A DNA stretch of 64,000 nt from Trichobilharzia szidati (Eukaryota; Platyhelminthes; Trematoda; Strigeidida; Schistosomatidae), in NCBI GenBank assembly GCA_944472155.2, contig OX235277.1:31816804-31880803 (forward strand), read 5' to 3'. The notes below the pieces were generated by a model. That model did no database searches and was not told where the DNA came from. It saw only the letters and a program-made list of their open reading frames with translations. Both the position numbers and the translations under genes were made by a program. Shown here in pieces: positions 1-13,600 of the stretch (positions are counted from its first letter, which is position 1; the number at the start of each line of letters is the position of its first letter).

Positions 1-1407
1 TTATACAGTTATTTTATTACTATTAATCACTCTACTTGAAGTGTCATCAGAAGCATTTTCGACGGCCTATCGCAGACTTTTATCAACAACTGCTTTTGTT
101 CCATACTGAAGATCAGTTGGTTTGTCACAAGGAATAAGCAACAGAGAGCTTTGACAGACAGCCAGCCAACAGGCAAGAACCTATTACTTCACAAAAATGC
201 AGAAGGAAATGAAGATTGTCTGGCCACACGCCAAGGAGACTGTTCAGCAACGTCAAGCAACATGCCGTCGCTCGAGTGGAATCCGAGTCTAGCGTCGATC
301 CGAAGGTGACATGGAGGAGATAGTGTGAGGAGGAGATGAAAACCTATGAGCAACCGTGGAACCAGCCAAAAAGGACTTCACAGGAATCAGTAAAATGGAG
401 CAGTTCTCTCGAAGCCCTATAGTTCCACTCGGAACCCAAGGCAATAATAATAATTAATCTTTTTATTATTATTATTATTGTTAAGTCATCAATTGTATGT
501 CGCGAGCACCATAAGAAAATGAATCATGAAATAAAGTTTGATCTGGTTCCATACTGGATATCGACTTAAGTATATAATCAGCAGGTCAGTCACAATTCAA
601 AACGCTCTCTGTTAATATTTCTGACTGTAACATGGGTGACATTAGTTCTGTCTGAGCTGCAGCTATGTAAATATGCACAAAACCTACGTCCGAGTAGTAT
701 CCGTTTAATTGACTTCAATATGCAGTATGAAAGTTCAGTTTAAAACACTATCATACATATGTGTATAATACATTTTTTACAAACTTTAACTGATGTGGAT
801 GCAGTCTGTCATCCATTTGTCTGTCTACATCTACTAGAATTGATGGGCTCATTGGAATTCAGTAATTCTGATGTTTGCAAATGATACTTTGATTATGTAT
901 ATCGTTAAATGTGCAATCTTCTTTCAACTTTTACCAATTTTGTAAACTGTAAATTAGAGCGAAGAAGATTACTACTCACTTGATATACTTCCATCCTTTT
1001 ATAATAGTCTCTGCTGTACAGTTTGTCAATGTTAAACTGTTAGCATCTTCTAAGGACTTAACAAATTTAAGTGATTTTTTTAAATAACATAGTTTGAAAC
1101 ATTTTTAAAAGGATAAGTATTTTAACTTCATGTTGATAAATTTTATTGGAACGGAATGCTGCTTGTTTGTATGCGTGTTGCGGCTGACATTACATACGCA
1201 GGCTTCGATGATGTTTCAATACTGATATGTTTTTATATCCATAAATGAAAACTGATACCTGTTGACTTCCTGAGAATTCTACTGTCGAACCATTGACACA
1301 CTGTTAAATACTCTGTATTTATCAGAAGATTATTTAGAATGAGTATATTAATCATTTTACCATAAACTAACCGCCTTTGTCTTGTTTCCTGCTTATTTCA
1401 CCTACAG
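1..1407 (+). other. Intron upstream of the first visible exon
   Basis: The first exon starts after a normal acceptor and its codon is split, so this is intron. It contains an SR2-like 3' end near 60-465 followed by a short (TTA)n run. The remaining 480-1400 shows no coding frame or repeat that I recognise. Confidence 0.7.
60..470 (+). mobile_element. SR2-like RTE retrotransposon, 3'-end fragment
   Basis: Decayed end of an RTE-clade non-LTR element. Relics of the carboxyl-terminal region (actgaagatcagttgg; atgcagaaggaaatgaaga; gacatggaggagatagtg) are followed by the family terminus gttccactcggaacccaagg and a short AAT/TTA simple repeat tail. The same order is seen at 5151-5757 and 49850-50225. 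There is no insertion at the site where the 5.4-kb and 6.6-kb copies carry one. Confidence 0.75.
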
Positions 1408-1686
1408 ATTTCTCAGTGCTGAATTAATTGGTTTATCAAATTTAAGTGCAACTTTATCGTCATTATCGAAATCGACAGGCACAAATTATGAATTGATATG
1501 TCAACAGTTTGTTTCTTTCATCAATGATATATTCACTTGTTTTGATCATTTGGCTCAATCGGAGTCATGTTATCGTGTACGATTGAATGCTGATGAATAT
1601 TTATGTATTGCTGGTTATCCAGAGACACGTGTGGATCATGCAAGATCATGTATTGATTTAGGATTGAATATGCTGAAGATTATCAG
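1408..1686 (+). CDS. Adenylyl cyclase exon 1 of window: first half of C1a
   Basis: Acceptor cctacag before 1408, donor gtaagc at 1687; enters and leaves in phase 2. The peptide runs from FLSAELIGLSNLSATLS to MLKII. It holds both metal-site regions of the class III fold. The first, normally ADIVGF, reads AELIGL, so the first metal Asp is Glu. The second, normally LGDCYYCVSG, reads NADEYLCIAG and keeps its Asp. DHARSCIDLGLNML matches the helix after it. An Asn/Thr/Ser-rich stretch lies after the first beta strand. Confidence 0.9.
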
Positions 1687-4600
1687 GTAAGCTGAAGCAT
1701 TATCTCTTTTGATGATGATATCTATTAAATATTTCTGACTATTTGTCACTGCTGGTATGGTCATTTGAAATAGTCTATTTATGCAAAATACTTCTATTCT
1801 GGTTTTTGTGCCACTCTTTCCTTCTGTATAGCTGGGAGACATCACTGTTGCAAGGTGAAGATATAATAAGGTTAGCTGTCTTTCACCAAAGGTGTTTGCG
1901 TTCTGTCTCTCATTTCAAGGGGAATAATGTGTTGAGTAATACTGAGATTAGGCATCGAGTGTTATGTAAGGAAGGGAAGTTAGTTAATAAAGTTGTTAAG
2001 CTGCATTGATTGAGGTGGCTAGGACACGTATCCCAAGCCGTTTCCTTCCTCGTCAAGCAGTATTATCTGACAGGATTCGAGTGGTAAAGAGATATCGGTG
2101 ATCAAATGCAAACGTGTTATCGGTTCATGGAGTCTCTGACTGTTTGTTTGAGCCTCACATTGAAGGTACAGATTGCTTGGTTGGGGTCCTTATGATGCTG
2201 AGAACCAACAGCTTGAAAGTGTTGGTGACATGGCTCAAAATAGTACTCAATAGATCATATGCATCAACCCTTTGTGGTCTCCTAGATCTATTAAATTCTC
2301 ATTATTTCCTAAGTGATCATTTTTTCTCCCATACATTACCATTCATTATAGTTCATTTGAGTTTTTTAATCTACGTTTGTGTGCCATTTGGAAAGTGGTG
2401 ACTTGAACTGTGCTAAGTTCTACTCTGAAAACTCAGTCGGTCAGGTCCTTATGTGTGTACTATGTTTTATCAAATGAGTTAATGAATATCATTAGGACTG
2501 GAATAATTATGAAGCTTCATGATTAACTTGTTCTTCTTGACTACTTCTGGTTTTAATAACGGGTATTTTCTTTTAAAGCTCAATCAAACTACGCTGAAGA
2601 TGTTGTCTAGAAGGACAATGAAAGCTTCGCGATTACATCAATCAGCTCAGAGAACACAGAAAAATCAGAAAGTTCTGTCAGAACTATTTCACAGAATGTC
2701 TAAAGTTTTTTAGTTTATTAATTAGCTAAATATCCTTGCTAGCGTGAAACATGATGGTGGTTGCTGAATGTCGAAATCGCCTTTTGTTTTAGTGTTTAGA
2801 TTTTATCAAATATCTTTTAATTGGCGAAATGGTTAGTACCGATTCGCTAGCTTTGGTATGCTTAAATCCACACATTTATGTGGCAATTACTATGTTTTAT
2901 ATTGTGTATCACTATCATTGCTATTACTAACTTCTAAAAACATTTTTGTGCTTGTGTGTTTGGTTCGTTTCAAGTGGATGAGGAAAGGGGTAATCGTAAT
3001 GTTTATACAAAAAATTGAATGACTTTAACATACAGTCATAAACAACTGTCCGACCTACATCATCTAAACAATGTTTGTGTAAAGGTCAGAAGCTAGCTCA
3101 TGCATACTCATATGCACGTACGCACATACATACTTACGCACAAAGTAACTTGATTGATAATTCATTTAATACACTGATTGTTTTCAGTTATTTTCATTAT
3201 TCAATAAACACTGAACATTCATGCATACAAGGCTAATATTGTGAACATAACTACTGACATTAAAATACTAATGGTAGACATGAACACCAAACTGGGGCCA
3301 GACAACACAGGAAGAGAACTCATCATGGGTAGAGAAGCTCTCGGAGAAATGAATGAAAATGGAGAACTCTTCGCCGACTTCTGCGCCTTCAATGAACTAG
3401 TGGCTGGCGGCAGCGTATACAAGGATATTCACAAGGCTACATGGGTGTCAGCAGACGGGAGAACCAAAAACCAAATTGACTTCATCTCAATCTCAAGGAA
3501 GTGGAAACGCAGCTTACTGGACACAAAAGTAAGAAGAGGAGCAGACGTTGGCTCAGACCCCTATCCCGTACAAGGAACACTCCAAATCAAATTAAAAACT
3601 TTCGAAGAAACAGGAGCTGCAGATAGACCACAAGCCAAGTTCAATACTCAAAGACTGAAGGATCAGGATACAAAGGATATCTTCACTGCAAGCATAAGGG
3701 AAAAGGCGGAGACACAAGTCAACACTAGCAAAGAGACCAGCGTTGAAGAGCACTGGAACAGCCTGAAATCAGTGTGGAGTCAAACCTGCAAGGAAGTTCT
3801 AAGCAGAAAGAGAAAACAGGACAAACAATGGTTCACTACGGGCACATGGAGTCTAATATAAGAGAGGAGGATGGTGAAAGAAAAGATTGTCCAGTGCATC
3901 GACGAGAAACAAAAACAGGAGTCGATTGCAAGCTACAATACACTGAACAAAAGAGTAGAGAAGAGTGCCAGGAAAGACAAAAGAAAATGTTATGAAGCCA
4001 TGGCAAGTGAAGCAGAACAAGCTGCAGGCAAAGGAGACCTCGCAACACTCTACTAAACAACTAGGTTCATATCGGGGAAAAGTTCAACACAAATTAAATT
4101 AAAGCAGCAGGACCAGACGTAATAACAGCAAAGGCACTGAAAATAGACCCAGAGACATCAGCTGACTAGATGACACCACTACCGAAGAAGGTGTGGAAAG
4201 AGGGCAAGGTAAGGTACCTGCGGATTGGAAGAAAGGCTACTTATTCAAACTGCCAATGAAAGGGGACTTAGGTCATTGTAAGAACTGGCGCGTTATTATG
4301 CTCCTGTCCATCCCAAGCAAAATACTAAGCCGCGTCATCCTGGAGAGAATCAAACACACACTGGATGAAAAACTTAGACTGGACAAGCTGGATTCAGGAG
4401 GAACAAATCATGCATCGATCAAATCGCAACACCACGGATCATCATTGAACAAAGCTTGGAATGGCAGTCAGCTCTCTATCTCAACTTCACTGACTTTGAA
4501 AATGCCTTTGACAGCGTCGACCGAGAGGTGATTTGGAAACTACTTCCCTACTACGGGGTGCCGCCGACAATGCTGCGTGCCAAGGAATTCAAAACGGGAA

Positions 4601-7600
4601 ACTCACGGAATCCTTTGAAGTGAAGGCGGGAGTAAGACAAGCTGGCTGCCTACTATCGCCAATGATTTTCCTGATTGCGGTAGACTGTATAATGCGACAG
4701 ACAGCGGGCAACGAGGAAACCGGCATAAAATGGACACACACAAAATACTTGGAGGATCTGGACTTCGCCGATGGTATATATCTGATTTTCCACAAACTGG
4801 AAGATATGCAAGTGAAACGCAACAAGTCGGTAAAGGAAGCATCCAGAGGAGATAGGATTTCAGGTGAACATAGAGAAAACAGAGGTGATGAAGATTCCTG
4901 GCCAACAGGAACAGCAACAATAACAGACAACAATCAGCGTAAATGGGAGAAATCTGAAATAAGCAACCTCCTTCACCTACCTGCCTGGGAAGCATCGTTT
5001 CAACTACAGGCGGAACTGATGAGGATATCGAAGCGAGGATCAGGAAAGCAAGGCAAGTTTTCATTTCTCTCGAGTCTGTGTGGAGGTCAACAGCACTCAG
5101 CATGAAAAATAAGATCCGGATTTTCAACTCCAATGTGAAGTCAGCGTTACTTGCCATATGGATCAGAGACTTGTCTCCGAGTCATGAAGGGCACTACGAA
5201 CAAACTACAGACCTTCATCAGTAGCTGTCTTCGCTCAATACTGAAGATCAGATGGCCGGCCAGAAAAGATCAGCAACAGGGAGGGATCTCTGGGAGCGAA
5301 CCAACCCAGCAGGAACCGATTGTGCAACAAATATGCAGGAAGAAATGGAGGTAGGTGGATTGGCCATAGATATAAGAATAAAACTTGTGCACTGTGGTAG
5401 AGTATATGATTATGAGTAATAAATTGTGCTCAAAACGTCATCAGTAAACATTACTGTATAACACTGTGAGACTTTATCAAAACAAATTTTACCCATAATG
5501 GATTGACCATACTCTGAGATAACCATCAAGTTACATCATACGCCAGGCCATTGATCAAGTGGAACCCGAATGGGAAGCGGTGAGTTCGTCGTCAGTGCTA
5601 GGGTGACTTGGAAGAGGTCATATGAAGAGGAGATGAAAGCATGTGGGAGACGTGGAGCCAGGTTAAAACGTTGGCAGAGAACCGAATGCAATGGAGAAGT
5701 GCGGCTGAAGCCCTATGTTCCTCTAGGAACTAAAGGAAATAACAATAATAACAACTACTGGTAGGACCCAGCACAAAGTAATACATAATCCTGTCTCACG
5801 AATCGTGTGATTTAGCGTGTGGTCGAGTTACTATGTGGGTATCTCATTTCTCGCGCATATTGTGACCTAGTGTGTGATCAATTCATCGTCTTTTGTCTCA
5901 CCTTGGTCTTTGTCGGATCACTAACCAGTCAGAATAGACATTTCCAGCCAATAGGAACTGTCCATGCTCACGGTTGTGAGCCAACTGTATTGTGATAAAT
6001 TAAATATGCAAACATAATGTTTTGTTCCCTAACAGATGCATAATACAATATCTCACAGTCACAGACCAGCCTTTGTATTTTGATATTTGCGTGGCTCAGC
6101 AAATCGCATGGTAAAATGAAACAATAGACGTATTAGCGTACCAGTCGAGTTCATTAGCTTTATAGTAATTAACAGGCGCAGACATAACAAAGTAGCAACG
6201 GATTTATTCAGTTTAGTTTCAGTTATAACAACTACCATGTTCTTTCCTCGCACATACACATTACTTTCTTCGGTTCCGAGGGGAAAATTTGGCTTCAACC
6301 GGACATCGCCATTTCGTCCTGTTTTCTGAGTTCCTTTTTAGCTGATTCCAGGATTATCCACAAGCCCTCACCTCCTCCATGTGACCTTCAGACGTACGTC
6401 CAACTTGTCTTTCTCCATCTGGGTTCCACTGGAGCGTCGGTCTGGTGTGCTATGTCACTCAGTGGCCTCCTCAGTGTATGTCCTATCCATCTCCATGAAG
6501 CAAAACGTTGTGTGAGTGACTTTATATGATTGTCAGCAATAATTTGTGCTCGAAACGTCATCAGTTAATATTACTGCACAACACTTTGTGATTTATCAAA
6601 ATAAAATCTTATGTATAATGAAGTTATACTCTACCACAGTGGCCAAGTTTTATACTTATACCATCTCCATTTTTTTCGACACACTTGTTTGGCTACAGTT
6701 TCTTGTTTGGTTCTTTGCCTGTTAGAGTTCCATGTTACTCATCTTCTCTCGTCGGTCACCTGATCTTCAGCATAGAGCGAAGACAGCTGTTGAGAGAAGT
6801 CTTAAGGCTATTTGAAATGCTTTTGTTGATCTGCGTGCCAAGTTTCTGAACGATATAGAAGCATCGATTGATTTGATATTAACCGTTTAAACTCTGAATC
6901 GTGTTCTTTGTACCTTTCGCGGTAGATTTCCATACCGACTTCAGAATAATGAAGGTCTGTTTTGCTTTTCCGATCCTGGTTGTGTAATATCGCTAGTTGC
7001 AACTGCTGTTTACTTGTATTGTTCCTGGATGACTTGAATAACATAGGTGTAGTTTGAATTGATGTAAACAATTTGTTGCTTTAGAGGTGTGTTTTTGGTG
7101 CTATATTTAGATGGTTTAATTGTAAAGCTTTCATTGTTTTATCCCAGTTGAATTTTTTTATGTCAGCCTCATTTGGAACGTTATGAACACAAGAAAAGAA
7201 GCAAGTACATCTCTTCACGTTGCCGGACAAAGCCTTCATTCGTTGTTAAAGAGGGAGATTTAGTAGACAGGAATTCCTTTTATTCTTCTCGGACGTCAAT
7301 AAATCCATATTTCCTCTGAGGTTGGAACCTGCTCTATTCAAAGAATTTATAATCAACCTCTTCAGATCACAAGTGATATCCAGTAGAAGTGAATATTGTA
7401 GGCGAATTATTTGTCGAGTGATAAACGATTGGGATATCTTGTTCTAAGTGTGTCATTCGAAGTCTAGTGATCTGAAGGCCATGTCATCTCTAAGCTAAGG
7501 TTACCTCATGCTACTGCTCATTGTGGTATATTTTCATTAAATATTCGGTTGGGTCAACCGATAGACTACAGATTTCTACAAACACGACATGTTAGACTTA

Positions 7601-10600
7601 GAGCTTGATGACGTTTATCAGTTTTTCACAGTGAGCTGCAGCGTCATAATACTTCGCTTAGTACGCACATCACATACTTGGTAATTATGCACTGAGATCA
7701 ACCTATTTCGGCCCAGATAGGTTACGGAGACTTCACAACAACTGCACTCACATACGTGCTTCAATTTCGCATCTTCCTTGTAAACTGCACTTTTAATATC
7801 TAATATTTCAAATATTTATTTTTCTTTAGAGAGATCAATGAAATTTCTCATGTTCGATTGGAATTACGTGTTAGTGTGCATACTGGTACTGCCTATGCTA
7901 TTGTGCTTGGTCGTAGTCGGTTAGGCTTCGATTTAATCGGTGATGATGTCAGTTATGTAAGCCGGCTGAAATACTCTACCTATCGTCCAGGGTAAGTTTA
8001 TTATGTATATTGTTAGCGGTATATAAGAATGTATTGCAAAAATGTGTATATTTAAACATGGACAAGTTCTACTGAGTTACTGACAGTATGAAATGTCCGA
8101 ATTGAAACAATATAATAAAAATATCGGAAGAGAGAGAAAGGAATATTGTAGGATAAGTAAACCCATAAACCCCATGAATGACCTGCTGTAGCGTTGGGCG
8201 AGTAGGCTTCGTTCTACCCCTCGAAATGCTCTCATGTAGTCATGTGTTCTCAGCCTCTGCGGGTTAAGTCTTATTCACTCAGTTTACGCGGCCGAAGTGT
8301 TCCTCACAAAAGTGGATGGGCGAATTCGAACGTCTGGCACAGCCGGACTGGTGGACACGGTGGTCCACCTAGGGGAGCTAGAAAACCATAAATGCATACC
8401 TATGCTCTACATAGGCTTCAGACTGTGAAATGATCAAATGGCGTATAAGTTTGTTTTGGTCACTGTGAGCCTTGGGAATACAGCTTCTGATGCTTCTTCA
8501 CTGCCTAGGGAATCAGACAGCAAGTCAAAGGCTCGGAGGGAGGAGTGATCTCCTGAAACAATTACCTGCTTTGTTCTGTGCATCTAGACAGCATTTCAGT
8601 CCTCGCATCTGTTGTTGTCCCTTATGTACTAAGGTTTTATCTCATTTATTATTGAATTAATCAGTCAGCCTCAAAGATGGGTACCCGTGTAGCGTATGGA
8701 AGCCTGTAGAACGGCATTTCTAACTGGGAAAACTTCATTTCCAAAAGGACCATGTAAGAGTGGCTTCAGGCAGTTTCCTCCTAAGTTCTGCTATCGTGCA
8801 ACACTAATCCCTTCTCTTACAGATACAAGAAGAAATCATCTTTCACGTTATAGGTGTCAGGAAAGTAGAAACTGGTAGAACACTTCCTTTGGCATACGAA
8901 GTTCTTCTGCGCTTTATCCACCATCTTCATAACCATACTTTACTACCACTGTTGGTATTATTCCTTAGGCTGGTTCTTTATATTAACTCTCCTGTCATTG
9001 CTAGCAATCGTTCTTAGTCTTATAATACCACCCTACTTACCTCATTTTACAGGTTTCAGTGCCCGAACCTTAAAATAAATCAGATAACAGTCATCACTAG
9101 TGAAAACCCCTGCATATGTGTTTTATGATGTATGCTATGTCTGCTTGAAAAACATTTTTTCACTTTTCCCGGTGGCTTGCTTCAATCTCTGGGCTTCCTA
9201 CATTTTCATAATCCATTGCATATTGTTTTAATCATCCAATTATGTGTTTGAATCGCTACCTAAACTCGCGCATATTTTAAACTAGCTTCCAAAGTAACAT
9301 TGCACACTTCTTGAAGAAATAAAAGAGAGAATGTCGTAGAGGATTAGGTGTTGCTTCAGATAGGGCAACACAACATCACGTGGTATATTGTCGAGTACTA
9401 TTTTACTTTATCGTTCTGTATGAAGAGTAAATGTTTTGCAATTTAAATGCGCTGAGAATTCTGTGTTGTGTTATCATATTGTCTAGAATGAAAATTAAAC
9501 ACGCTGAATCTATAAAATTTGCATTATGGGCTTCAAAATATTCTGTAGGTACTTCGAGTGGACTTGCTGATATACTGATAATATTGAACTTGAGAACAAA
9601 GAGCTCGCTATTCCTTCGAATTCAGATGAAATATAATTCCCCTTAGGTGAAAACAAAATACAGAATCCTTTGAACATCTTGAGTATTCAGTCATCTGAAT
9701 AGCTTGATTGACCATGGGACTATTTGGTTGTCCTCACTTGGAGATAGCTAATTGTAGCGGTAAATAACTCCCTAGAATCAATAACTGACAGCTGCATAAG
9801 CATTCGTTAATTGGGTGTTAACCAATAACTGCCTTGATGATCTTGTTAAACTGAAGGTACTTAGTCAATCACCTCCGCCATTATTTGTCACTCTGCCGTG
9901 TAGTGTTTAGCTTTTCACCCCCGTCTCGTCCCGATTTGCTGATATATCGAACTCGAGGAGTACATTTTTTTTGAAGAATCAGGCTTTTTTTCTTGATAAG
10001 TGAATTGTTCCAATCAGAAGTAATGGTAAATCTCCGATTACACTTATTGACAATGATAAGTTCTCAGTACAAGTAAAATTAAGGCGTCTGTAGCTAGAAA
10101 CCTGATACACCAAGACAGAGTGAACAATCCATCCTTTTAATCAATATGGTGAGGTTATATACTTCCAGCAGTACAGTAAATTAGACAAATTTTGTTATTT
10201 AAAACAGTTAGTCCCTTTTATAAATTTTGATAGCATTATTAGAAGACGGAGATTATCTGAAAAATGTGATGTATTAGCGCTATACATTTCGAACAATCTG
10301 ATCACACATTTACTTGTCAAGTCAATATATATGGAAAGGTTAAATTAAACAAGGTGACAAAAAAAGAATTAAGAATAATTAACACAAACGTTTGGTAATC
10401 CAATCAAATAAGGATTACCAAGGTAGGTTAAGAGTAATAACAAACTGTTTATGAATACACAAGGGGGGCTTAAGTTTATGAATGGCTATAGCCTCAGCGT
10501 ATTTCAGTAAACGTCCTTGACCGTTTTTATAGATGACCTTAAAGGCTGAGTTAACATCAACCTTATGGTTCATATCGATTAAATGTTTAGCTATAGACGA

Positions 10601-13600
10601 AGTTGGTAGTCTGGCACCTGCATCTATGGGCTTGTCACAATTCATCTGTTTTCCTAACCACTTTGGGATATGCTCTCCCACCCTCACGTGCAACGCGCGA
10701 TTACTCCTCCCTATGTATGTATGTCCACACACACACACACGAAAATTGGTAAATTGTATGGGATGTGATATAATCACTTGTGCACTTTTGAGGTTTCCAG
10801 TGAAGCATACTTTTAGCCTTTTCGACAATTACAAGCTGGGCTGCATAGTAGGTTCTACGGATGATGGAATTCAACCTTTGTCTCAAGATCCTACTATTTA
10901 TTTCCCCATTATATGGTAATTTGATGAAAACCTTTTTCTTAGGGACAGTATGGATTGTAGGTTTAGAGGCTAGTTGACTTCTACACCTGTTTAAAAACTT
11001 CAAAGGATATCCGTTTTCAACAAGTGTATCCATCAATATTTCGTTTTCCTTGTCTATAACATCAGCCGTGCAAATACGCTGAATCCTCTTAAATAGACAC
11101 TTCACCAAGCCTCTCTTATATTGTAATGGACAGAAGCTGTGAAAATTAAGATATTGCCCTGTCCAAGTGGGCTTTCTGTAGATAGACCGTCTTATTGAGC
11201 CATCGTCTCTTCGACTCAGAAGTATGTCTAAAAATGCGAGCTGGTTGCGACTTTCTTCCTCGCATGTAAGACTAATATGATTCTGTACAGAGTTGAGTCT
11301 GTCCAATAGACGACTCGCATCTTCATGATCATCGCATATCAAAATGATATCGTCTACATATCTCTTATAGAAAGGCAATTTAGAAATTAAATCAGAAGAT
11401 AAGTTTTCAACATAAGACAAGTAAACGTCCGCTAATAAAGGTCCTAATGGACTCCCCACAGCAACACCATCCACTTGTCTAAAATGTTCACCTTCAAACG
11501 TGAGATGGACGTTGTCAGTACATAATAGTAATAAATCTTTCAAATAAGTTAAAGGAAAAGGAAATGAAAAACAACCAGAAGATATATAGTCACAAAGAAT
11601 ATCAACAGTCTTAACCAATGGTACATTAGTAAACAAAGAATTAACATCAAATGAATACATTTTCCTATCTTTTATGTTCATATCTACAAGACAGTCAACA
11701 AGTTCAAATGTATCTTTTAAAGTACACTTACATAATTCATTGCGCACTGGACTTAAAATATCAGCTAGCCATTTTGCTAATTTATGTGTAGGAGAGTTAC
11801 ACATTGAAAGAATTGGACGTAATGGATTATCAACCTTATGAATTTTGGGTAATCCATAGAGGTTTGGAAAGTCAGATCCCATGGGTTTCAAGGAATTAAA
11901 CTCCTGTTTATCGATAACGTCCAAGCCACGAAGTTTTACTAAATGAGAAGTTACTTTTCCTTCTAATTTTCTGATGTCATCCGAAGGAACATCGGCTATG
12001 AACTTGCTTTTGTCATTATAAAAGGGACTAACTGTTTTAGACTTCTAATAGACTAATGATACCCTCCTACACAAATTATACAAACAGTCAACAACTTCAT
12101 AGAGTGATTCTCGTGTGTTGCAGTTAGGTTATCCCTTCATTTACCTCAGAGATCATACTGTGGTGGTGTGATACAGACAATGGGTTCCAACGTGATATTA
12201 TTCTCACTGTAAGAATCATTGTACATGATGCTGTTAACGTCTGAATACTATTCTCACAGTTCAGTAGTGCAACAGAATATATATATATATATATAAACAT
12301 TCTGTTTCATGTCGTTTATTGTAAACCAAAATCACACGCTAAGTGATTGGTTAAAGAATATAAACTGTATAGATATAAATAGCTGTTTGATCACTTGAAA
12401 ATATACTTTGGCTTCCGTGTCTTGCCTTCTGCTGTTACAATACTAACCTAGCAAACATAACGTGTTGAGGAAGATAGCGATTAGGAATGTTTTATACATG
12501 ATGGAAGTTTAAAACTGCACCTGTATTACTTAAGCCTCAGAGTACAAACAACGCTGCAACTACTAGCATTTTTAGATGCCTTACCTTAGCAGACATAAAA
12601 CATGAAAAAGTAAATTGTTGCACTAATTCTTAGTGTGACTAGATACCTCACATACCAAATTCAAGCGACATATGAATGAACTTAGCCATTAAATATAACG
12701 TATGGGGAGCAGCATTACAACAGAAACTGTAGGTGGTGAATTAAATCTTGTATGAATTTCAATATCAGTATAGCTGAATCATTTTCTGTATTGATTGAGT
12801 TAGACGAGAAATATTCAGTTTAGTTCGTTTTTCCGTCGGTTTTAGAAAGACCTTAGAAAACGTTGAGCACGAAGTAATTTGGAAGCTGCTTCGACACTAT
12901 GGAGTGCAGTCCTCCAAACATTTCTAAAAGTCATTCAACAGCTACATGACGACGTCACATGTCAAGTGGTGCAAAACGGAAATCTCAGTGAAGTCACTGA
13001 AGTGAAGACAGGAGCAAGACAAGGCTGCCTACTATCATCGATGATATTTCTAAATGTGGTGGACTGAATCATGAGGGAAGACAGTAGTACGCTGAGTCGA
13101 TAAGAAGGCTACATAAGCTATGGACTTTGCGAATGATTTATGTCTAGTGTCAAACGAACTCGAAGATCTACAGGCGGAAACCAACAAGTTAGCTAAAGGA
13201 ACACAGATGACCTTGCTTAACCAACAGCAACTAATCAACGTCCCATATTCAACGAAGTTATTTATAGACAACAAGATGGGATCGCAATAGGGTCTCCACT
13301 GGGCCCATGACTAGCAGTTTGCTTCAAAGCAAGCCTCGAGAACGGCCCACTCAAATCAACTATTGACAACTTCCAACTGTATGTTAGATAAGTGGACGAC
13401 ATTATTATTATCTGTGATGACGGCCACGATCTCAGTCAGTTACTGCAAATATTCAACAAATGCCATCCAGCCACAAAGTTCACTCTTGAAATTGAAAACG
13501 AATCTAAAATCCCTTTTCTTGATGTTGAACCATAAGGTTGATGTTAACTCAGCCTTTAAGGTCATCTATAAAAACGGTCAAGGACGTTTACTGAAATACG

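Larger units (their letters stand above)
3235..5757 (+). mobile_element. SR2-like RTE retrotransposon, 5'-truncated and decayed
   Basis: The endonuclease end (MVDMNTKLGPDNTGRE, GELFADFCAFNELVAGGSVY, KNQIDFISISRKWKRSLLD) is followed by reverse transcriptase in several frames (fingers and palm near 4200-4680, then LEDLDFADGIYLIF where FADD is expected, so the second catalytic Asp is lost). The carboxyl part lies at 5151-5354 and 5570-5740. The terminus reads gttcctctaggaactaaagg then AAT-type repeats. A roughly 150-bp foreign block interrupts 5358-5505. RTE proteins nick and reverse-transcribe at the target; this copy cannot make one. Confidence 0.82.
1687..7829 (+). other. Intron 1 (6.1 kb), filled with retroelement fragments
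   Basis: Bounded by a gtaagc donor and a tttctttag acceptor. Holds an RTE 3' fragment, a decayed SR2-like element and an antisense SR2-like fragment, listed separately. I recognise nothing in 2456-3234, 5760-6257 or 7096-7829 beyond AT-rich sequence and short meaningless frames. Confidence 0.8.
10230..13530. repeat. Left arm of a 3.3-kb near-identical inverted duplication
   Basis: The reverse complement recurs at 40594-43979. The 407-residue frame 10701-11924 (-) differs from 42208-43431 (+) by one residue (VHLTF against VHFTF), and the frames at 12879-13067 and 13050-13274 recur exactly. Homology stops at the PLE 3' terminus (gctat) on one side and just after cttgatgttgaac on the other. The arm holds PLE-1, about 800 bp of unknown sequence (12040-12840) and an SR2/PLE-2 chimera. 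Confidence 0.9.

Noticed and set aside
1743..2009. 88-codon + strand frame taken as a cyclase exon
   Set aside because: It follows the exon 1 donor and its right half is an RTE tail relic; it does not resemble a cyclase.
2519..2713. 64-codon + strand frame between RTE and SR2 pieces
   Set aside because: Short, no recognised motif, no splice-compatible context; lies in an intron.
5395..5505. Hammerhead ribozyme in block X (ctgatgacg core)
   Set aside because: No GAAA follows a plausible stem II on either strand in any of the three copies; only the CTGATGA heptamer is present.
10533..10919. 128-codon + strand frame, also at 43213-43599 on the minus strand
   Set aside because: It is the antisense of the PLE-1 RT/GIY-YIG region; the sense frame has clear domain motifs.
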